Positions 24,752 through 34,298 are shown, counted from the first letter of the stretch. The stretch is DNA of 56,861 nt from Oceanospirillaceae bacterium (GCA_024640955.1 JAHEDZ010000007.1:1-56861); one strand, 5' to 3'. The notes: a model not told the origin generated them from the sequence alone. Program-made: numbers and translations.

Positions 24752-25450
24752 ATGCGATTAGATAAGTATTTAGCTCAGTCCACCGGATTCTCCCGCAAAG
24801 AGGTGAAGCGAATGCTTCACGCCGACGAGGTACAGGTTAATGGCGAGTTCGAGCGAAATCCTGCACGAAAAGTAAGCGACGAGGATGAAGTACTCCTTGA
24901 TGGTTACCCTATCGACACACCACGTGAGCGTTACATCATGCTCTACAAGCCGATTGGCTACGTCTGCTCTAGTGACGATGGCACTCACCCCTCAGTGCTG
25001 GGACTGATTGAACTGCCGCGAGCTGATGAGCTGACGATTGCGGGTCGCTTGGATGTGGACACCACAGGTTTGGTGCTGCTGAGCGACGACGGCCAGTGGT
25101 GCCACCGTATTACTTCCCCACGCCATAAGCTGGGTAAGATCTACGAAGTCACTCTCGCCGATCCGATAGACCCTAGTTACGTTGAGAAGTTTGAGCGTGG
25201 CATTCAGCTCAATGGTGAAAAAGAGCTCACTAAACCGGCGCAGCTCGAAATTCTCTCCGAAAACCGCGCCCGGGTTGAGCTGTTCGAAGGGCGATATCAT
25301 CAGGTTAAGCGGATGTTTGCAGCTCTGGGTAATCGCGTTGAGGAGCTGCACCGTGATGCGATCGGACCTATTCAGCTAGACGATGAGCTCTACGAAGGTG
25401 AGTGGCGCGAGCTGACACAGGCTGAGGTTAAGAGCATCTTTAATGCCTGA
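24752..25450 (+). CDS. rsuA: 16S rRNA pseudouridine(516) synthase
   Basis: Converts U516 of 16S rRNA to pseudouridine. The 232-residue product from ATG 24752 matches E. coli RsuA (231 aa). A TTG 13 codons upstream is rejected. The N-terminal S4 domain spans MRLDKYLAQSTGFSRKEVKRML to about residue 60. The catalytic domain has YKPIGYVCS and the aspartate of AGRLDVDTTGLVLLSDDG. GRYHQVKRMFAALGNRVEELHR is the C-terminal RNA-binding signature. It overlaps the downstream rsmC-like gene by 8 bp, pairing two small-subunit rRNA modification enzymes. Confidence 0.93.
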   Translation: MRLDKYLAQSTGFSRKEVKRMLHADEVQVNGEFERNPARKVSDEDEVLLDGYPIDTPRERYIMLYKPIGYVCSSDDGTHPSVLGLIELPRADELTIAGRLDVDTTGLVLLSDDGQWCHRITSPRHKLGKIYEVTLADPIDPSYVEKFERGIQLNGEKELTKPAQLEILSENRARVELFEGRYHQVKRMFAALGNRVEELHRDAIGPIQLDDELYEGEWRELTQAEVKSIFNA

Positions 25451-26480
25451 CTTTGAGATGCTGATTAACCAACGCCTGGGCGCATCAAGCTCAGGGTTGT
25501 TAGTGATCGATGAGAATTTGGATCTGCGCCTGCTGCAGGGTCGTTCCGGTTGGCACGCCCTGACCAATCGCTTTGATCAGCAGATCGCTCTAGAGGCCCA
25601 AGATTGGCAAGTCAGCTTCTCAGATTTTGTTTGGCCCGATGGCCTGAAGACTGATCTTCTGATCTACCGCATCTCCAAAGAGAAAGCGGTGGTCAATCAT
25701 CTACTCAATCTTGCAGCGACACACCTCAAACATGAAGCTAAAGTGATCCTGTTCGGAGATAAGTCAGAGGGGATCAAGAGCTACGCAAAGAACGCTCAAA
25801 AGCTCTTTGGTGGTGAGCGTGTTGAGAAGAAACTCGGTGGCGATAGCTGGGTGGTTGAGCTGACCATCGACAACCGTTCGGATAAGTTACTCGATGATCA
25901 AAACTACACAGCTTTGCGGGGAGTGACTCAGGTTTGTAAGCACACACTCTTCTCAAAACCCGGAATATACGGCTGGAAAAAAGTCGATAAAGGGAGCGAG
26001 CAACTTATCGAACGACTCCCAGCGATGCTCGATACTACCCTGCCCTTAGAGAGTACTAGCGTCCTAGATCTAGGTTGCGGTTCAGGTTATCTAGCCCTGG
26101 CAGCCTGCGGCCAGAGTACCCAAACTCATGCCACCGACAATAACGCAGCTGCCAAGATAGCAACAGAAACAACACTAAGGCAGGCTGGGCTCAATGCAAC
26201 TTTTACCTTCTCAAACGCCGGTGAGCAGTTGGACTCTAAGTTTGATCTGATACTATGTAACCCGCCTTTCCACAGCGGCTTTGGCATAGACTACGATCTC
26301 ACGGATCGCTTCTCCAAAAACGCTGCTAAGCTATTAAAACCTGAGGGCAAAGCCTGTTTTGTCGTGAACCAGCATGTTCCGCTCAAACGTATCGCTTCAA
26401 ACTACTTTAAGTCGGTTGAACTCGACCAAGATAGCGGCAACTTTTGTACTTACCTACTGACTCAGCCGAGTTTTAACTAA
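25443..26480 (+). CDS. RsmC/RlmG-type rRNA guanine-N2 methyltransferase
   Basis: SAM-dependent methyltransferase of 345 residues with the two-domain RsmC plan. A degenerate N-terminal methyltransferase-like half (about 1-165) is followed by an active C-terminal half with SAM motif LDLGCGSGYLALA (about 209-221) and target motif NPPFHSGF (about 276-283), the NPPF that flips guanine. Length equals RsmC (343 aa; 16S m2G1207). RlmG (23S m2G1835) has the same plan, so specificity is open. Coupling to rsuA favours a 16S target. It starts within the last codons of rsuA. Confidence 0.88.
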   Translation: MPDFEMLINQRLGASSSGLLVIDENLDLRLLQGRSGWHALTNRFDQQIALEAQDWQVSFSDFVWPDGLKTDLLIYRISKEKAVVNHLLNLAATHLKHEAKVILFGDKSEGIKSYAKNAQKLFGGERVEKKLGGDSWVVELTIDNRSDKLLDDQNYTALRGVTQVCKHTLFSKPGIYGWKKVDKGSEQLIERLPAMLDTTLPLESTSVLDLGCGSGYLALAACGQSTQTHATDNNAAAKIATETTLRQAGLNATFTFSNAGEQLDSKFDLILCNPPFHSGFGIDYDLTDRFSKNAAKLLKPEGKACFVVNQHVPLKRIASNYFKSVELDQDSGNFCTYLLTQPSFN

Positions 26481-26502
26481 ACGGAACTAACACAAAGACT
26501 GT

Positions 26503-27171
26503 ATGGCTACCGATTACCTAAAACAGAGTTACTTCTTCTTTCGTTCTAACTTCAGCAACCTACTCAGCATCCAGTTGCCGTTTATCGCTGTTCTGATGCT
26601 AATTCAGCACACTGTTATCGGAGGCATCGAAGACGGTGCAAACCTGCAGAATGATCTCTTCTTGCTGACCGCTATGGACCTGTTGTTCGTACCGATCTAC
26701 CTCGGCGCGACCATATTCTACATGCAATCTATTGTGGATAGTCAGCCAATTAGTACACTGCAAGCCTGGGCTTGGGGTCTGCAGAACTGGGGACGTCTGT
26801 TCTTTACCTTCTTGCTTAGCGCACTTGCGATCTCTATGGGGTTAATGCTGCTAGTACTGCCGGGGCTCTACATAGCGGTACGTTTAGGATTGGCCAATCA
26901 AGTCTGCTTGCTGGAGCGCAAAAGCCCATTAGAGGCAATGAAGATGAGCTGGGCAGGCACAGCAGATCTGTTCTGGACCCTAGCCAAAGGTTTGGCAATC
27001 ATCTACGGCCTGCTGTTCATCGGCGAACTGCTTGTAGCTCCAATCGTTGAGGGCAATATGATATTGGGCTTTGTCGGCTCTGCTATCCTCGATTTTCTGA
27101 ACGTCTTTGGCGCCATCTTCACCTTCCGTATCTACCGGGCTTGGCGAGATCGCGAACCGATTGACGAGTAG
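26503..27171 (+). CDS. multi-pass membrane protein, YciC-like
   Basis: The 222 residues have five or six membrane segments (about 22-40, 56-78, 98-125, 160-180, 185-212). The opening LKQSYFFFRSNFSNLLSIQLP and the central block MLLVLPGLYIAVRLGLANQVCLLERKSPLEAMKMSW recall the YciC/UPF0259 family of inner-membrane proteins of unknown role. It is 22 bp behind the methyltransferase gene, probably last in the rsuA operon, and is closed by a strong terminator. Confidence 0.72.
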   Translation: MATDYLKQSYFFFRSNFSNLLSIQLPFIAVLMLIQHTVIGGIEDGANLQNDLFLLTAMDLLFVPIYLGATIFYMQSIVDSQPISTLQAWAWGLQNWGRLFFTFLLSALAISMGLMLLVLPGLYIAVRLGLANQVCLLERKSPLEAMKMSWAGTADLFWTLAKGLAIIYGLLFIGELLVAPIVEGNMILGFVGSAILDFLNVFGAIFTFRIYRAWRDREPIDE

Positions 27172-27183
27172 CCGTAAAAAGCC

Positions 27184-27208
27184 AAGGGAGCCCAGAGCTC
27201 CCTTTTTT
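27184..27208 (+). terminator. intrinsic terminator of the rsuA operon
   Basis: AAGGGAGC (27184-27191) pairs with GCTCCCTT (27197-27204) around CCAGA and runs into six T residues (27203-27208). It separates the membrane protein gene from the next operon. Confidence 0.93.
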
Positions 27209-27266
27209 ATGCTTAGATAAACCAGCTCCATCAGTGCAGCGTAATCCAAATAAACAGGATAAATCG

Positions 27267-28007
27267 ATGCTCAAACCTTCTCTTCTAAAGCGCTCAATGG
27301 CCGCCACTCTTGCCAGCTTACTATCAGTCGCAGAGGCAAGCGATCTGCCTCAACGCGATATGGTCGAACTCGATAAGTTCTGGATCGACAGAACGGAGGT
27401 CAGCATTAGCCAATTCGCGGTCTATGCAGATAAAGCGAGAATCACCACCTCAGCTGAGCGCGACGGGGGCGGACTAGTCTACGAATTTGGTTGGGCGCAG
27501 AAGCCAGGTTGGACTTGGCGTACCCCATACGGCCTACCTGCTAATCCCAGCGAACCCGCCGTCCACCTGAGGTATGACGAAGCCCAAGCTTTTTGTCGTT
27601 GGAGCGGCAAGCGACTACCGACTGAATCCGAATGGATTAGTGCTGCCTACACCGAGCAGCGCGCTGGCAGGGATCGTATAACCTACGCCTACCCAACCGG
27701 GGACTCCCCTGTGGGTGCAAACTGCCTCGAGGGGTGCGGCGAAGTCATTACTGCGAAAGTGAGCAAGCGCTTGAATCGCGGCAGAGGTCACTCCGAAGTG
27801 GGAACGACTCGCGAGGGCGTAAATGGGCTTTACGATATGGGTGCCAACGTATGGGAGTGGGTTGATATACCCGATCAAAGCTCGAAAGGAACACGAGGTG
27901 GTTCATGGTGGTACGGCCCTACACAGATGAGGCCCGATTACGCCGCAACAAAGCCGCGCGATATGGCTGTCGTCTACATCGGGTTTCGTTGTGTGAAAGA
28001 TAAATAA
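27267..28007 (+). CDS. exported SUMF1/FGE-fold protein without catalytic cysteines
   Basis: The product (246 aa) starts with a signal peptide (about 1-25, MLKPSLLKRSMAATLASLL, cleavage near AEA-SD). ATG 27267 has AGGA 7 bp upstream. The rest is a formylglycine-generating-enzyme fold: FWIDRTEVSISQFAVYA, GKRLPTESEWISAAY, GLYDMGANVWEWV, RGGSWWYGP and the terminal IGFRC. The cysteine pair that makes an active FGE is absent from RGGSWWYGP and what follows, so it is probably not a sulfatase-activating enzyme. It may be a non-catalytic binding protein or a PvdO-like periplasmic factor. It is first of three genes for exported proteins. Confidence 0.82.
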   Translation: MLKPSLLKRSMAATLASLLSVAEASDLPQRDMVELDKFWIDRTEVSISQFAVYADKARITTSAERDGGGLVYEFGWAQKPGWTWRTPYGLPANPSEPAVHLRYDEAQAFCRWSGKRLPTESEWISAAYTEQRAGRDRITYAYPTGDSPVGANCLEGCGEVITAKVSKRLNRGRGHSEVGTTREGVNGLYDMGANVWEWVDIPDQSSKGTRGGSWWYGPTQMRPDYAATKPRDMAVVYIGFRCVKDK

Positions 28008-28018
28008 GGAGAGCCAAC

Positions 28019-28381
28019 GTGAAGTCGGTTTGGATTAAGATTAGCGCTTTCTTGCTGTTATCGTCGCCACTACACGCCGCCCAAGTGGACTACTATCGCT
28101 TAGCCTGCGAGTTTCCATCGGGCGAGCAGCAGTGGATTGTGGCGTACGATAACGAGACCTATGATCTGATGTTCACTGGCAGCGGCGGTGCACCCAGTTA
28201 CACTGGCAAAGCTGCAAATCCAGAATATCTGAGTGTGAGTCAAACAACATCTCAAGGCAGCCTAGAGAGTTTAGTGCTTAATAGATTCACCCTCGCTATA
28301 CAGCGGTTAACAACCCTGCACACCGGAGAGGTTGCGGAGACCGAAGCAGGTCAGTGTAATCTCAGTCGACGTCAGATCTGA
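28019..28381 (+). CDS. small exported protein of unknown function
   Basis: The 120-residue product has a GTG start 8 bp after AAGGAG. A clear signal peptide (about 1-20, cleavage near LHA-AQ) leaves a mature domain of about 100 residues with two cysteines (about 29 and 114) that could form a disulfide. I do not recognise a family. It lies 11 bp after the SUMF1-fold gene and 31 bp before the DUF2147 gene, so it is probably in one operon with both. Confidence 0.7.
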   Translation: MKSVWIKISAFLLLSSPLHAAQVDYYRLACEFPSGEQQWIVAYDNETYDLMFTGSGGAPSYTGKAANPEYLSVSQTTSQGSLESLVLNRFTLAIQRLTTLHTGEVAETEAGQCNLSRRQI

Positions 28382-28412
28382 TAGAATCAAAATAAAAATA
28401 GTAGGAGAGACC

Positions 28413-28811
28413 ATGTACCGACAACTCACCACTGCACTTTGCACACTCACTTTTGTCGCCTCAGCGATGGCCGACCCTGCCCTGGGCACATGGCAGACAG
28501 CACCAGACGACAACGGTAACTACGGCCATATCCTAGTCGGTATGTGTGGCGACAGCCTGTGCGGAGAGCTTGTGCAAAGCTTCTCGTCCGATGGCGAAGT
28601 GCTGGAGTCTGAAAATATTGGACGAAACATCATTTGGGACATGAAAGCCCGAGGCAATGACCGATACGATGGCGGTAAAATCTGGTCACCTGATCGAGAC
28701 AAAACCTACACATCCAAAATGGAGTTAGTTGATAGCGGCAAAGGACTTGCCGTAGAGGGTTGCATTCTGTTCATCTGCCGCGATGGTGGCACATGGAAAC
28801 GCATAGAGTAG
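28413..28811 (+). CDS. DUF2147-family exported protein
   Basis: The 132-residue product starts at ATG 28413, 7 bp after GGAG. A signal peptide (about 1-20, cleavage near AMA-DP) is followed by the DUF2147 pattern GTWQTAPDDNGNYGHILVGMCGDSLCGELVQSF in part, then YDGGKIWSPDRDKTYTSKM and GLAVEGCILFICRDGGTWKRI. Four cysteines suggest disulfides in the periplasm. The family has a lipocalin-like beta fold and no settled function. Third of the small exported proteins in a row. Confidence 0.85.
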   Translation: MYRQLTTALCTLTFVASAMADPALGTWQTAPDDNGNYGHILVGMCGDSLCGELVQSFSSDGEVLESENIGRNIIWDMKARGNDRYDGGKIWSPDRDKTYTSKMELVDSGKGLAVEGCILFICRDGGTWKRIE

Positions 28812-28835
28812 CGATTAAGCTCCAAGATTGGGGCG

Positions 28836-29471
28836 ATGGAGAAATGTCTGTTACCCTCAGCCTCTATGAGTGAACTGCAGATCTTAGACACATCATTATT
28901 TCTTTGGATGAACACCGGCCTCACCAACCCGCTGTTCGATTTTACGATGCCAATAATCACCTTGTTAGGAGATAAATGGGCGGTTTGGCCGGAGATACTG
29001 TTAGTCGCGCTTCTTTGCGCTCCAAAAGCATTTCATTTGGAAGCAACCAACCAAGATCTGACAACTGCCGCGGTGTCGCGTTTGCGACTGTTTCTATTTC
29101 TTGCGCTTCTCTATGGCATCACTGCTGGGATGTATAGCAGCGTAAAAGTCAGTGTTAATCGTGATCGCCCCTTCGAAAACAGTGTTGGTGAACTAAGAAT
29201 TTCTGAAGAGAAAGCTAAATCAATTAGCTCCAACGGCTCTTTCCCCAGTGGCCATACCGCCAACGCGTTCATGCTTGCAACGGTGTTGAGCGTGGCGCTG
29301 CCACGGCTTAGTCTGCTGTTCTTTTGCGGCGCACTGTTAGTGGGGCTTTCCCGGATCTATCTTGGGGTGCATTACCCTTTGGATGTGCTATGCGGAGCTC
29401 TGTTTGGAGCAACACCTAGCCTTTTACTCTTAAAAACCGGCTGGCTAGCCAAACTGTTTAACCGAGTATAA
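28836..29471 (+). CDS. PAP2-superfamily membrane phosphatase
   Basis: Membrane phosphatase of the phosphatidic acid phosphatase 2 class. The tripartite motif is complete: KVSVNRDRP (KxxxxxxRP), FPSGHT (PSGH) and SRIYLGVHYPLD (SRxxxxxHxxxD). About five membrane helices surround them. Targets could be undecaprenyl pyrophosphate, PGP or lipid A phosphates, and this cannot be told apart here. The start is uncertain: ATG 28836 gives 211 residues, and ATG 28866 begins MSELQILDTS, a more usual opening. It converges with selO with 8 bp between stops. Confidence 0.88.
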   Translation: MEKCLLPSASMSELQILDTSLFLWMNTGLTNPLFDFTMPIITLLGDKWAVWPEILLVALLCAPKAFHLEATNQDLTTAAVSRLRLFLFLALLYGITAGMYSSVKVSVNRDRPFENSVGELRISEEKAKSISSNGSFPSGHTANAFMLATVLSVALPRLSLLFFCGALLVGLSRIYLGVHYPLDVLCGALFGATPSLLLLKTGWLAKLFNRV

Positions 29472-29479
29472 GCGACAAC

Positions 29480-31207
29480 CTAGGATGAACAACTGTAGTG
29501 GCTAACGCCACCTAAGCCCCAATACTGCTCGGGTTTGAGACGGTCATGCTGCGCTTCAATTTCGGCTGACTGCTCAGCATAGGGATCGTTCATTACGGTT
29601 TGCAGTTGGCGGAGCGGCTCATAGTTGCCGTTATAGGCCGCCTGATAAACCGGCACAACTAACCACTCCCTGAGAATATATTTCGGGTTAACTGCTCTCA
29701 TCTGCTGCGTAATCGCTGCAGTGCCATCAGTCACAGCACGCTCGCCAATAAGTGAGTGCCACTGCGCTAGCCAAGCGTCCCAGCGCTGCATCAACTGTTC
29801 GGACACACCCTGTTGCGAAGCAGAGACATAGAAACTGACCTCTAGCGCCCCGATATCTTCAGGAATATCAGACAAAGCTCTAAAAAATTTAGTGAAATCC
29901 ACGGGAGTTGCTGTCATTAGCGCAAGTAACTCATCTACCAGCGCCTTATTGAACTCTAAGAGGCCGAGTTTAGACAGCCACATGGCCTCCATCTTCTCCT
30001 CCATAACTGTGGAGAAGCCGGTGTAAAGAGCCTGTAACTTCTCCAAAGCATCCTCATCCTCCGCCACTAGAGGCAACAGGGCCACCAAGAACATTTGATA
30101 ATTACGTGCGGCAGCGATCGGCTGATTCATTAAGGCGAAGTGTTCACCTCCACCGGTCCACGGCTGGAAATTGGGATCAAACTGCTCACAGAAACCAAAC
30201 GGGCCATAATCGAGCGTAAAACCTCCCGCAGCACAATTATCACTATTGAAGTTACCCTGGCAGTACCCAACGCGAATCCAGTTGGCCACTAGCGAAGTGA
30301 GACGCGCGCGAAACAGTTCGGCTAGTTTCAGGACTTTCTCGGTGAGAGGCAGATGTGACTCGATCTCCCCCGCGTATTCGCGATCAATTAGATGCAATAC
30401 AAGCATCTCTAGCTCGTTGAGTGCCTCTGGATGCTCACCTTTGCGCGCTCGACGCCCAAAAAGCTCTAACTGCCCCACGCGGATGAAGGATGGCGCGACA
30501 CGTGTTGAGATGGCTACAGTCTCTAATCCCATGCGGTCTGGGTCATATGAGAAGGAGCCTTCTGAATACCAGGGACGCCTTACAGTCTCGTCTCTGGATG
30601 CATAGAGGCTAAGTGACCTAGAGGTCGGAACGCCAAGCCCATGCATATGCTCCTGTGCCAAAAATTCGCGCACACTAGAGCGCAATACAGCGCGTCCATC
30701 CCCGCCACGGCAGTAAGGCGTACGCCCGCCACCTTTTAGCTGCATCTCCCAACGTTGCCCCGCGAAAACCCCCTCTAGCACGGATATAGCACGCCCATCG
30801 CCATAACCGTTGCCCGTCTGAAACGGGCACTGCTGGTAGTACTCACGACCAAAAATCGACAGCGCGTAACCCGTTGCCCAACCAGCTTTACGGATCAGTT
30901 CGGGAGCCTGCGATAGGTCACCGGAGAAGATGCGCATAAAATCTGGGTGAGTCGCGAGCTGATCATCCAACTGAAGCTCGGCAAACAGACTTTCACTGTG
31001 AGCGACATACTTAGGATCGCTGATAGGTGTTGGCGTTACGGGCACAAAATGACCAGAGAATACCTGACGTGGATCGTGATCTTGCCCACCTTCGCGCGCC
31101 TGCGGATCGGCTCGAAGCGATTCGACAAAGGAGTAATCAGTGCACCTTGCGAGCTCTTCGAGCGAACGAATACGTTCACTGGAGTTAGTTGCTACGGAAT
31201 CCGACAT
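29480..31207 (-). CDS. selO: protein adenylyltransferase SelO (YdiU)
   Basis: Pseudokinase-fold enzyme that transfers AMP to proteins, linked to redox stress. From ATG 31207 the protein has 575 residues; an upstream TTG would add 21 unconserved ones. Family blocks are the nucleotide lysine in [40 protein letters not shown], and the metal/ATP-binding segment [22 protein letters not shown]. The last residues HYSCSS carry the cysteine replaced by selenocysteine in eukaryotic SelO. It is a single gene. Confidence 0.95.
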   Translation of the reverse strand: MSDSVATNSSERIRSLEELARCTDYSFVESLRADPQAREGGQDHDPRQVFSGHFVPVTPTPISDPKYVAHSESLFAELQLDDQLATHPDFMRIFSGDLSQAPELIRKAGWATGYALSIFGREYYQQCPFQTGNGYGDGRAISVLEGVFAGQRWEMQLKGGGRTPYCRGGDGRAVLRSSVREFLAQEHMHGLGVPTSRSLSLYASRDETVRRPWYSEGSFSYDPDRMGLETVAISTRVAPSFIRVGQLELFGRRARKGEHPEALNELEMLVLHLIDREYAGEIESHLPLTEKVLKLAELFRARLTSLVANWIRVGYCQGNFNSDNCAAGGFTLDYGPFGFCEQFDPNFQPWTGGGEHFALMNQPIAAARNYQMFLVALLPLVAEDEDALEKLQALYTGFSTVMEEKMEAMWLSKLGLLEFNKALVDELLALMTATPVDFTKFFRALSDIPEDIGALEVSFYVSASQQGVSEQLMQRWDAWLAQWHSLIGERAVTDGTAAITQQMRAVNPKYILREWLVVPVYQAAYNGNYEPLRQLQTVMNDPYAEQSAEIEAQHDRLKPEQYWGLGGVSHYSCSS

Positions 31208-31447
31208 TATCGCTCTCTTATGATCTGAACTGGTGCCAATTATCTGAACCAGTAAACACTTAACCCACATAATTACGGCTGAAGTGTCAGACAGTTCAAT
31301 TCACCGTCATTTTACACCGCCTGATGAGCCTCACCAGCGGTTATTCCATACTGTGGACAATGTCGTTTAGATCGAGGATTCGTAATGAGAAATTGTGATT
31401 GAGTTTTAGGAAAGTTCAGTCCACCTTCGACACTTAGCGGGCATTCA

Positions 31448-31525
31448 ATCGCCTCGTTCGGCTGCGCCTCACAAGCCTCCAGCAGCGCTGTGGGAGGGTT
31501 ATTCGGCGCAGCCGGATGACGCGAT
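31448..31525. repeat. long imperfect inverted repeat (REP/MITE-like)
   Basis: Arms 31448-31468 and 31505-31525 are complementary at 18 of 21 positions, with a perfect inner 10 bp (CGGCTGCGCC with GGCGCAGCCG). The 36-bp spacer contains a second, smaller stem (CCTCC 31476-31480, GGAGG 31493-31497) around the palindrome CAGCGCTG. The element is GC-rich in an AT-richer gap. I see one copy in this window. It could be a REP/BIME element, a miniature transposon remnant or an attC-like structure. Confidence 0.55.
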
Positions 31526-31590
31526 AAGGCTGATTTAGTCTGGTTTCCGAAGCAAAGTCGATGTCTGAATAGCCAGCTTTTGCAGCATTA

Positions 31591-31615
31591 AAAAAGGGAG
31601 CCGAGGCTCCCTTTT
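31591..31615 (-). terminator. intrinsic terminator of pnp
   Basis: GGGAGC (31596-31601) and GCTCCC (31606-31611) close a CGAG tetraloop, flanked by A5 and T4 so that on the minus strand the hairpin ends in TTTTT. It lies 18 bp past the pnp stop. The structure is symmetrical and could also stop plus-strand transcripts. Confidence 0.92.
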
Positions 31616-31632
31616 CTGACATCAACTATTGA

Positions 31633-33744
31633 TTAGTTATCAACAGTCTCGTCCTCTTCCATATCTTTCATCGACAGCTTAATACGGCCGCGCATATCGA
31701 CGTCCAGTACCTTAACTTTAACGATGTCATCCATGTTGATGTAGTCAGTCACTTTGTTCACTCGCTCGTTAGCGATCTGTGAAATGTGAACCAGACCATC
31801 TTTACCTGGCAGGATGTTAACGAATGCGCCGAAGTCTTCGATGCGGACAACCTTACCTTCGTAGATCTTACCAACTTCAGCTTCAGCAGTGATAGCAGTT
31901 ACGCGGTCAACGGCAGCCTTAGAAGACTCTTTGTTGTCTGCGTAGATGCGTACTGTGCCGTCGTCGTCCAGGTCGATAGATGCGCCAGTCTCTTCAGTGA
32001 TAGAACGGATAACTGCACCGCCCTTACCGATAACGTCACGAATTTTCTCTGGGTTGATCTTCAGCTGAACCATCGCTGGAGCGTGGTCTGCCAGTTCTGG
32101 ACGAGCGTAGCCAATAACCTGAGCCATCTCACGCAGGATGTGTACACGTGCATCGTGTGCCTGCTCCAGAGCAATCTCCATGATCTCTTCAGTGATGCCG
32201 GTGATCTTGATATCCATCTGCAGAGCAGTAATACCCGCTTCAGTGCCGGCTACTTTGAAGTCCATATCGCCGAGATGATCTTCATCACCGAGAATGTCAG
32301 TTAGAACTGCGAAACGCTCATCCTCTTTCACCAGGCCCATCGCGATACCTGCTACAGCAGCAGAGACAGGAACACCTGCATCCATCATCGCCAGTGAAGA
32401 ACCACACACAGACGCCATAGATGATGAACCGTTAGATTCAGTGATCTCAGAGACCAGACGCATGGTGTATGGGAAAGCTTCCTGAGTAGGAAGAACCGCA
32501 GCAACACCACGACGAGCCAGACGACCGTGACCGATTTCACGACGACCTGCACCACCCATACGGCCAGCTTCACCCACAGAGTATGGAGGGAAGTTGTAGT
32601 GCAGCATGAATGGGTCACGACGCTCACCTTCCAGTGCGTCGATGATCTGTACGTCACGGCTAGTACCCAGAGTACAAGCAACGATCGCCTGAGTTTCACC
32701 ACGAGTGAAGACAGCAGAACCGTGAACACCTTTCAGAGTGCCCACCTCAACATTGATTGGACGGACCGTCTTAGTGTCACGGCCATCGATACGTGGCTGA
32801 CCGCTCAGGATACGCTCACGTACCGTCGCTTTCTCGATAGAGGCGAATACTTTAGAAACCTCTTCAGCACCTGGTGCCGCCTCTTCGCCAGTGGCGAACT
32901 GAGCAACAACCTGGTCACGCAGTGCGCGCAATGTGTCCTGACGCTGCATCTTGTCTGCAACCTGGAATGCCGCATCGATCTGTGCACCGAAGGCACCATT
33001 GATAGCGTCAGTCAGAGCAACGTTCTTCTCAGCTGGCTGCCAATCCCACTTAGGCTTAGCGGCTTCAGCAGCGAATTCGTTGATTGCGTTAATAGCAACC
33101 TGCATCTCCTGGTGAGCAAACAGAACTGCGCCAAGCATCTCATCTTCAGAGAGCTGTTTCGCTTCTGACTCAACCATCAGAACCGCATCGCTAGTACCTG
33201 CAACAACCATATCCAGCTCAGAGTTAGCCAGCGCTTCATAAGTTGGGTTGAGGATGTAACCCTCATCTTCAGTGAAGCCAACACGTGCTGCACCGATTGG
33301 ACCCAAGAATGGAATACCAGAGATAGTCAGCGCCGCAGAGGTACCTAGCATCGCTGCCATATCTGGATCGATGTTCTTGTCAGAAGACATAACCGTACAC
33401 ACAACCTGCACTTCGTTCATGAAGCCTTTAGGGAAGAGTGGACGAATTGGACGGTCGATCAAACGTGAAGTCAGTGTCTCTTTCTCAGTAGGACGAGCTT
33501 CGCGCTTGAAAAAACCACCTGGGATACGGCCTACAGCGTAGTACTTCTCCTGGTAGTGTACAGATAGAGGGAAGAAACCCTGTCCCTCTTTAGCTTCTTT
33601 AGCACCAACAACGGTACATAGAACCTGAGTCTTTTCGTTAACAGTAACCATAACTGCACCAGTTGCCTGGCGAGCTACCTTACCGGTTTCGATCGTTACA
33701 GTGTCGTTACCGAACTGGAACGTCTTAGTAATCGCATTAAACAT
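31633..33744 (-). CDS. pnp: polyribonucleotide nucleotidyltransferase (PNPase)
   Basis: Phosphorolytic 3'-5' exoribonuclease, trimeric, part of the degradosome, and able to add tails. The 703 residues show two RNase PH domains: [31 protein letters not shown] in the first, and the catalytic second with [32 protein letters not shown] and the phosphate/metal segment [19 protein letters not shown]. The KH domain ([16 protein letters not shown]) and S1 domain ([28 protein letters not shown]) follow. Length matches E. coli (711). It lies downstream of rpsO, whose terminator and a structured leader separate them. Confidence 0.98.
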   Translation of the reverse strand: MFNAITKTFQFGNDTVTIETGKVARQATGAVMVTVNEKTQVLCTVVGAKEAKEGQGFFPLSVHYQEKYYAVGRIPGGFFKREARPTEKETLTSRLIDRPIRPLFPKGFMNEVQVVCTVMSSDKNIDPDMAAMLGTSAALTISGIPFLGPIGAARVGFTEDEGYILNPTYEALANSELDMVVAGTSDAVLMVESEAKQLSEDEMLGAVLFAHQEMQVAINAINEFAAEAAKPKWDWQPAEKNVALTDAINGAFGAQIDAAFQVADKMQRQDTLRALRDQVVAQFATGEEAAPGAEEVSKVFASIEKATVRERILSGQPRIDGRDTKTVRPINVEVGTLKGVHGSAVFTRGETQAIVACTLGTSRDVQIIDALEGERRDPFMLHYNFPPYSVGEAGRMGGAGRREIGHGRLARRGVAAVLPTQEAFPYTMRLVSEITESNGSSSMASVCGSSLAMMDAGVPVSAAVAGIAMGLVKEDERFAVLTDILGDEDHLGDMDFKVAGTEAGITALQMDIKITGITEEIMEIALEQAHDARVHILREMAQVIGYARPELADHAPAMVQLKINPEKIRDVIGKGGAVIRSITEETGASIDLDDDGTVRIYADNKESSKAAVDRVTAITAEAEVGKIYEGKVVRIEDFGAFVNILPGKDGLVHISQIANERVNKVTDYINMDDIVKVKVLDVDMRGRIKLSMKDMEEDETVDN

Positions 33745-33782
33745 CGATTAGCTCCGTTTTAAGTTAAAGATCTCTGCTGATC

Positions 33783-33878
33783 GCGAAACTTACATCTTTT
33801 AGAGCCAGTACTCAGTTGAGCTCTCTATCTTGGGGTAGAAAATCCAATTGAGTACAGGCTTGAGTATCGAAACTTCGC
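33783..33878 (-). promoter_or_regulatory. long leader hairpin upstream of pnp
   Basis: GTACTCAGTTG (33808-33818) pairs with CAATTGAGTAC (33845-33855) at 10 of 11 positions. It is extended by AGCC/GGCT (33803-33806, 33857-33860) across an A/A mismatch and by GCGAA/TTCGC (33783-33787, 33874-33878) further out. In E. coli a long pnp leader stem is cut by RNase III and then used by PNPase to shut off its own message. This stem is in the matching place, starting 38 bp before the pnp ATG. Confidence 0.55.
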
Positions 33879-33940
33879 AGAGCTTGAATCGCCGCGTGCT
33901 TGCTCCTGCGTCTCGCGGCATACCGACCATCCATGGTCAT

Positions 33941-33967
33941 AAAAAAGGGCCATACAATGTATGGCCC
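33941..33967 (-). terminator. intrinsic terminator of rpsO
   Basis: GGGCCATAC (33947-33955) pairs with GTATGGCCC (33959-33967) around AAT. On the minus strand it is followed by TTTTTT (33941-33946). It begins 14 bp after the rpsO stop. Partial readthrough would feed pnp, as in E. coli. Confidence 0.93.
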
Positions 33968-33981
33968 CCATGGGGCTGGTC

Positions 33982-34251
33982 TTAGCGACGCAGGCCCAGA
34001 CGCTTGATCAGCTCAAGGTAACGATCTGCATCTTTACCTTTGAGGTAGTCCAGCAGCTTACGACGCTGGTTTACCATGCGAATCAGACCGCGACGTGAGT
34101 GGTGGTCCTGCTTGTTTGCTTTGAAGTGACCCTGCAGGCCTTCAATGTTAGCAGTCAGCAGTGCAACCTGGACTTCTGGTGAACCAGTGTCGTTCTGGCC
34201 ACGACCAAAATCAGCTACGATTTCAGCTTTTTTCTCAACAGACAGTGCCAT
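33982..34251 (-). CDS. rpsO: 30S ribosomal protein S15
   Basis: Primary 16S rRNA-binding protein of the central domain, 89 residues, the usual length. The sequence [16 protein letters not shown] through [26 protein letters not shown] to the end RLGLRR matches S15 throughout. Start ATG 34251 has AGGAG 7 bp upstream. A start nine codons earlier is rejected. Confidence 0.98.
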   Translation of the reverse strand: MALSVEKKAEIVADFGRGQNDTGSPEVQVALLTANIEGLQGHFKANKQDHHSRRGLIRMVNQRRKLLDYLKGKDADRYLELIKRLGLRR

Positions 34252-34298
34252 TGATATTCTCCTAGTTACGATATGCACAGGGTTCTACACAGAGCAGG

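Larger units (their letters stand above)
31208..31632. other. 425-bp gene-free region between selO and pnp
   Basis: It holds the selO upstream region (31208-31430, no clear promoter hexamers found), a long imperfect inverted repeat (31448-31525) and the pnp terminator (31591-31615). A 63-codon minus-strand frame runs across the repeat and terminator but has no ribosome-binding site, and its arginine-rich content follows from the GC-rich repeat. I therefore do not call it. Confidence 0.7.

Noticed and set aside
31434-31625. 63-codon arginine-rich minus-strand frame before pnp
   Set aside because: It crosses the inverted repeat and the pnp terminator, has no ribosome-binding site, and its composition is explained by the GC-rich repeat.
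32527-33168. 213-codon plus-strand frame opposite pnp
   Set aside because: Pure antisense shadow of a highly conserved gene; no start signal or family.
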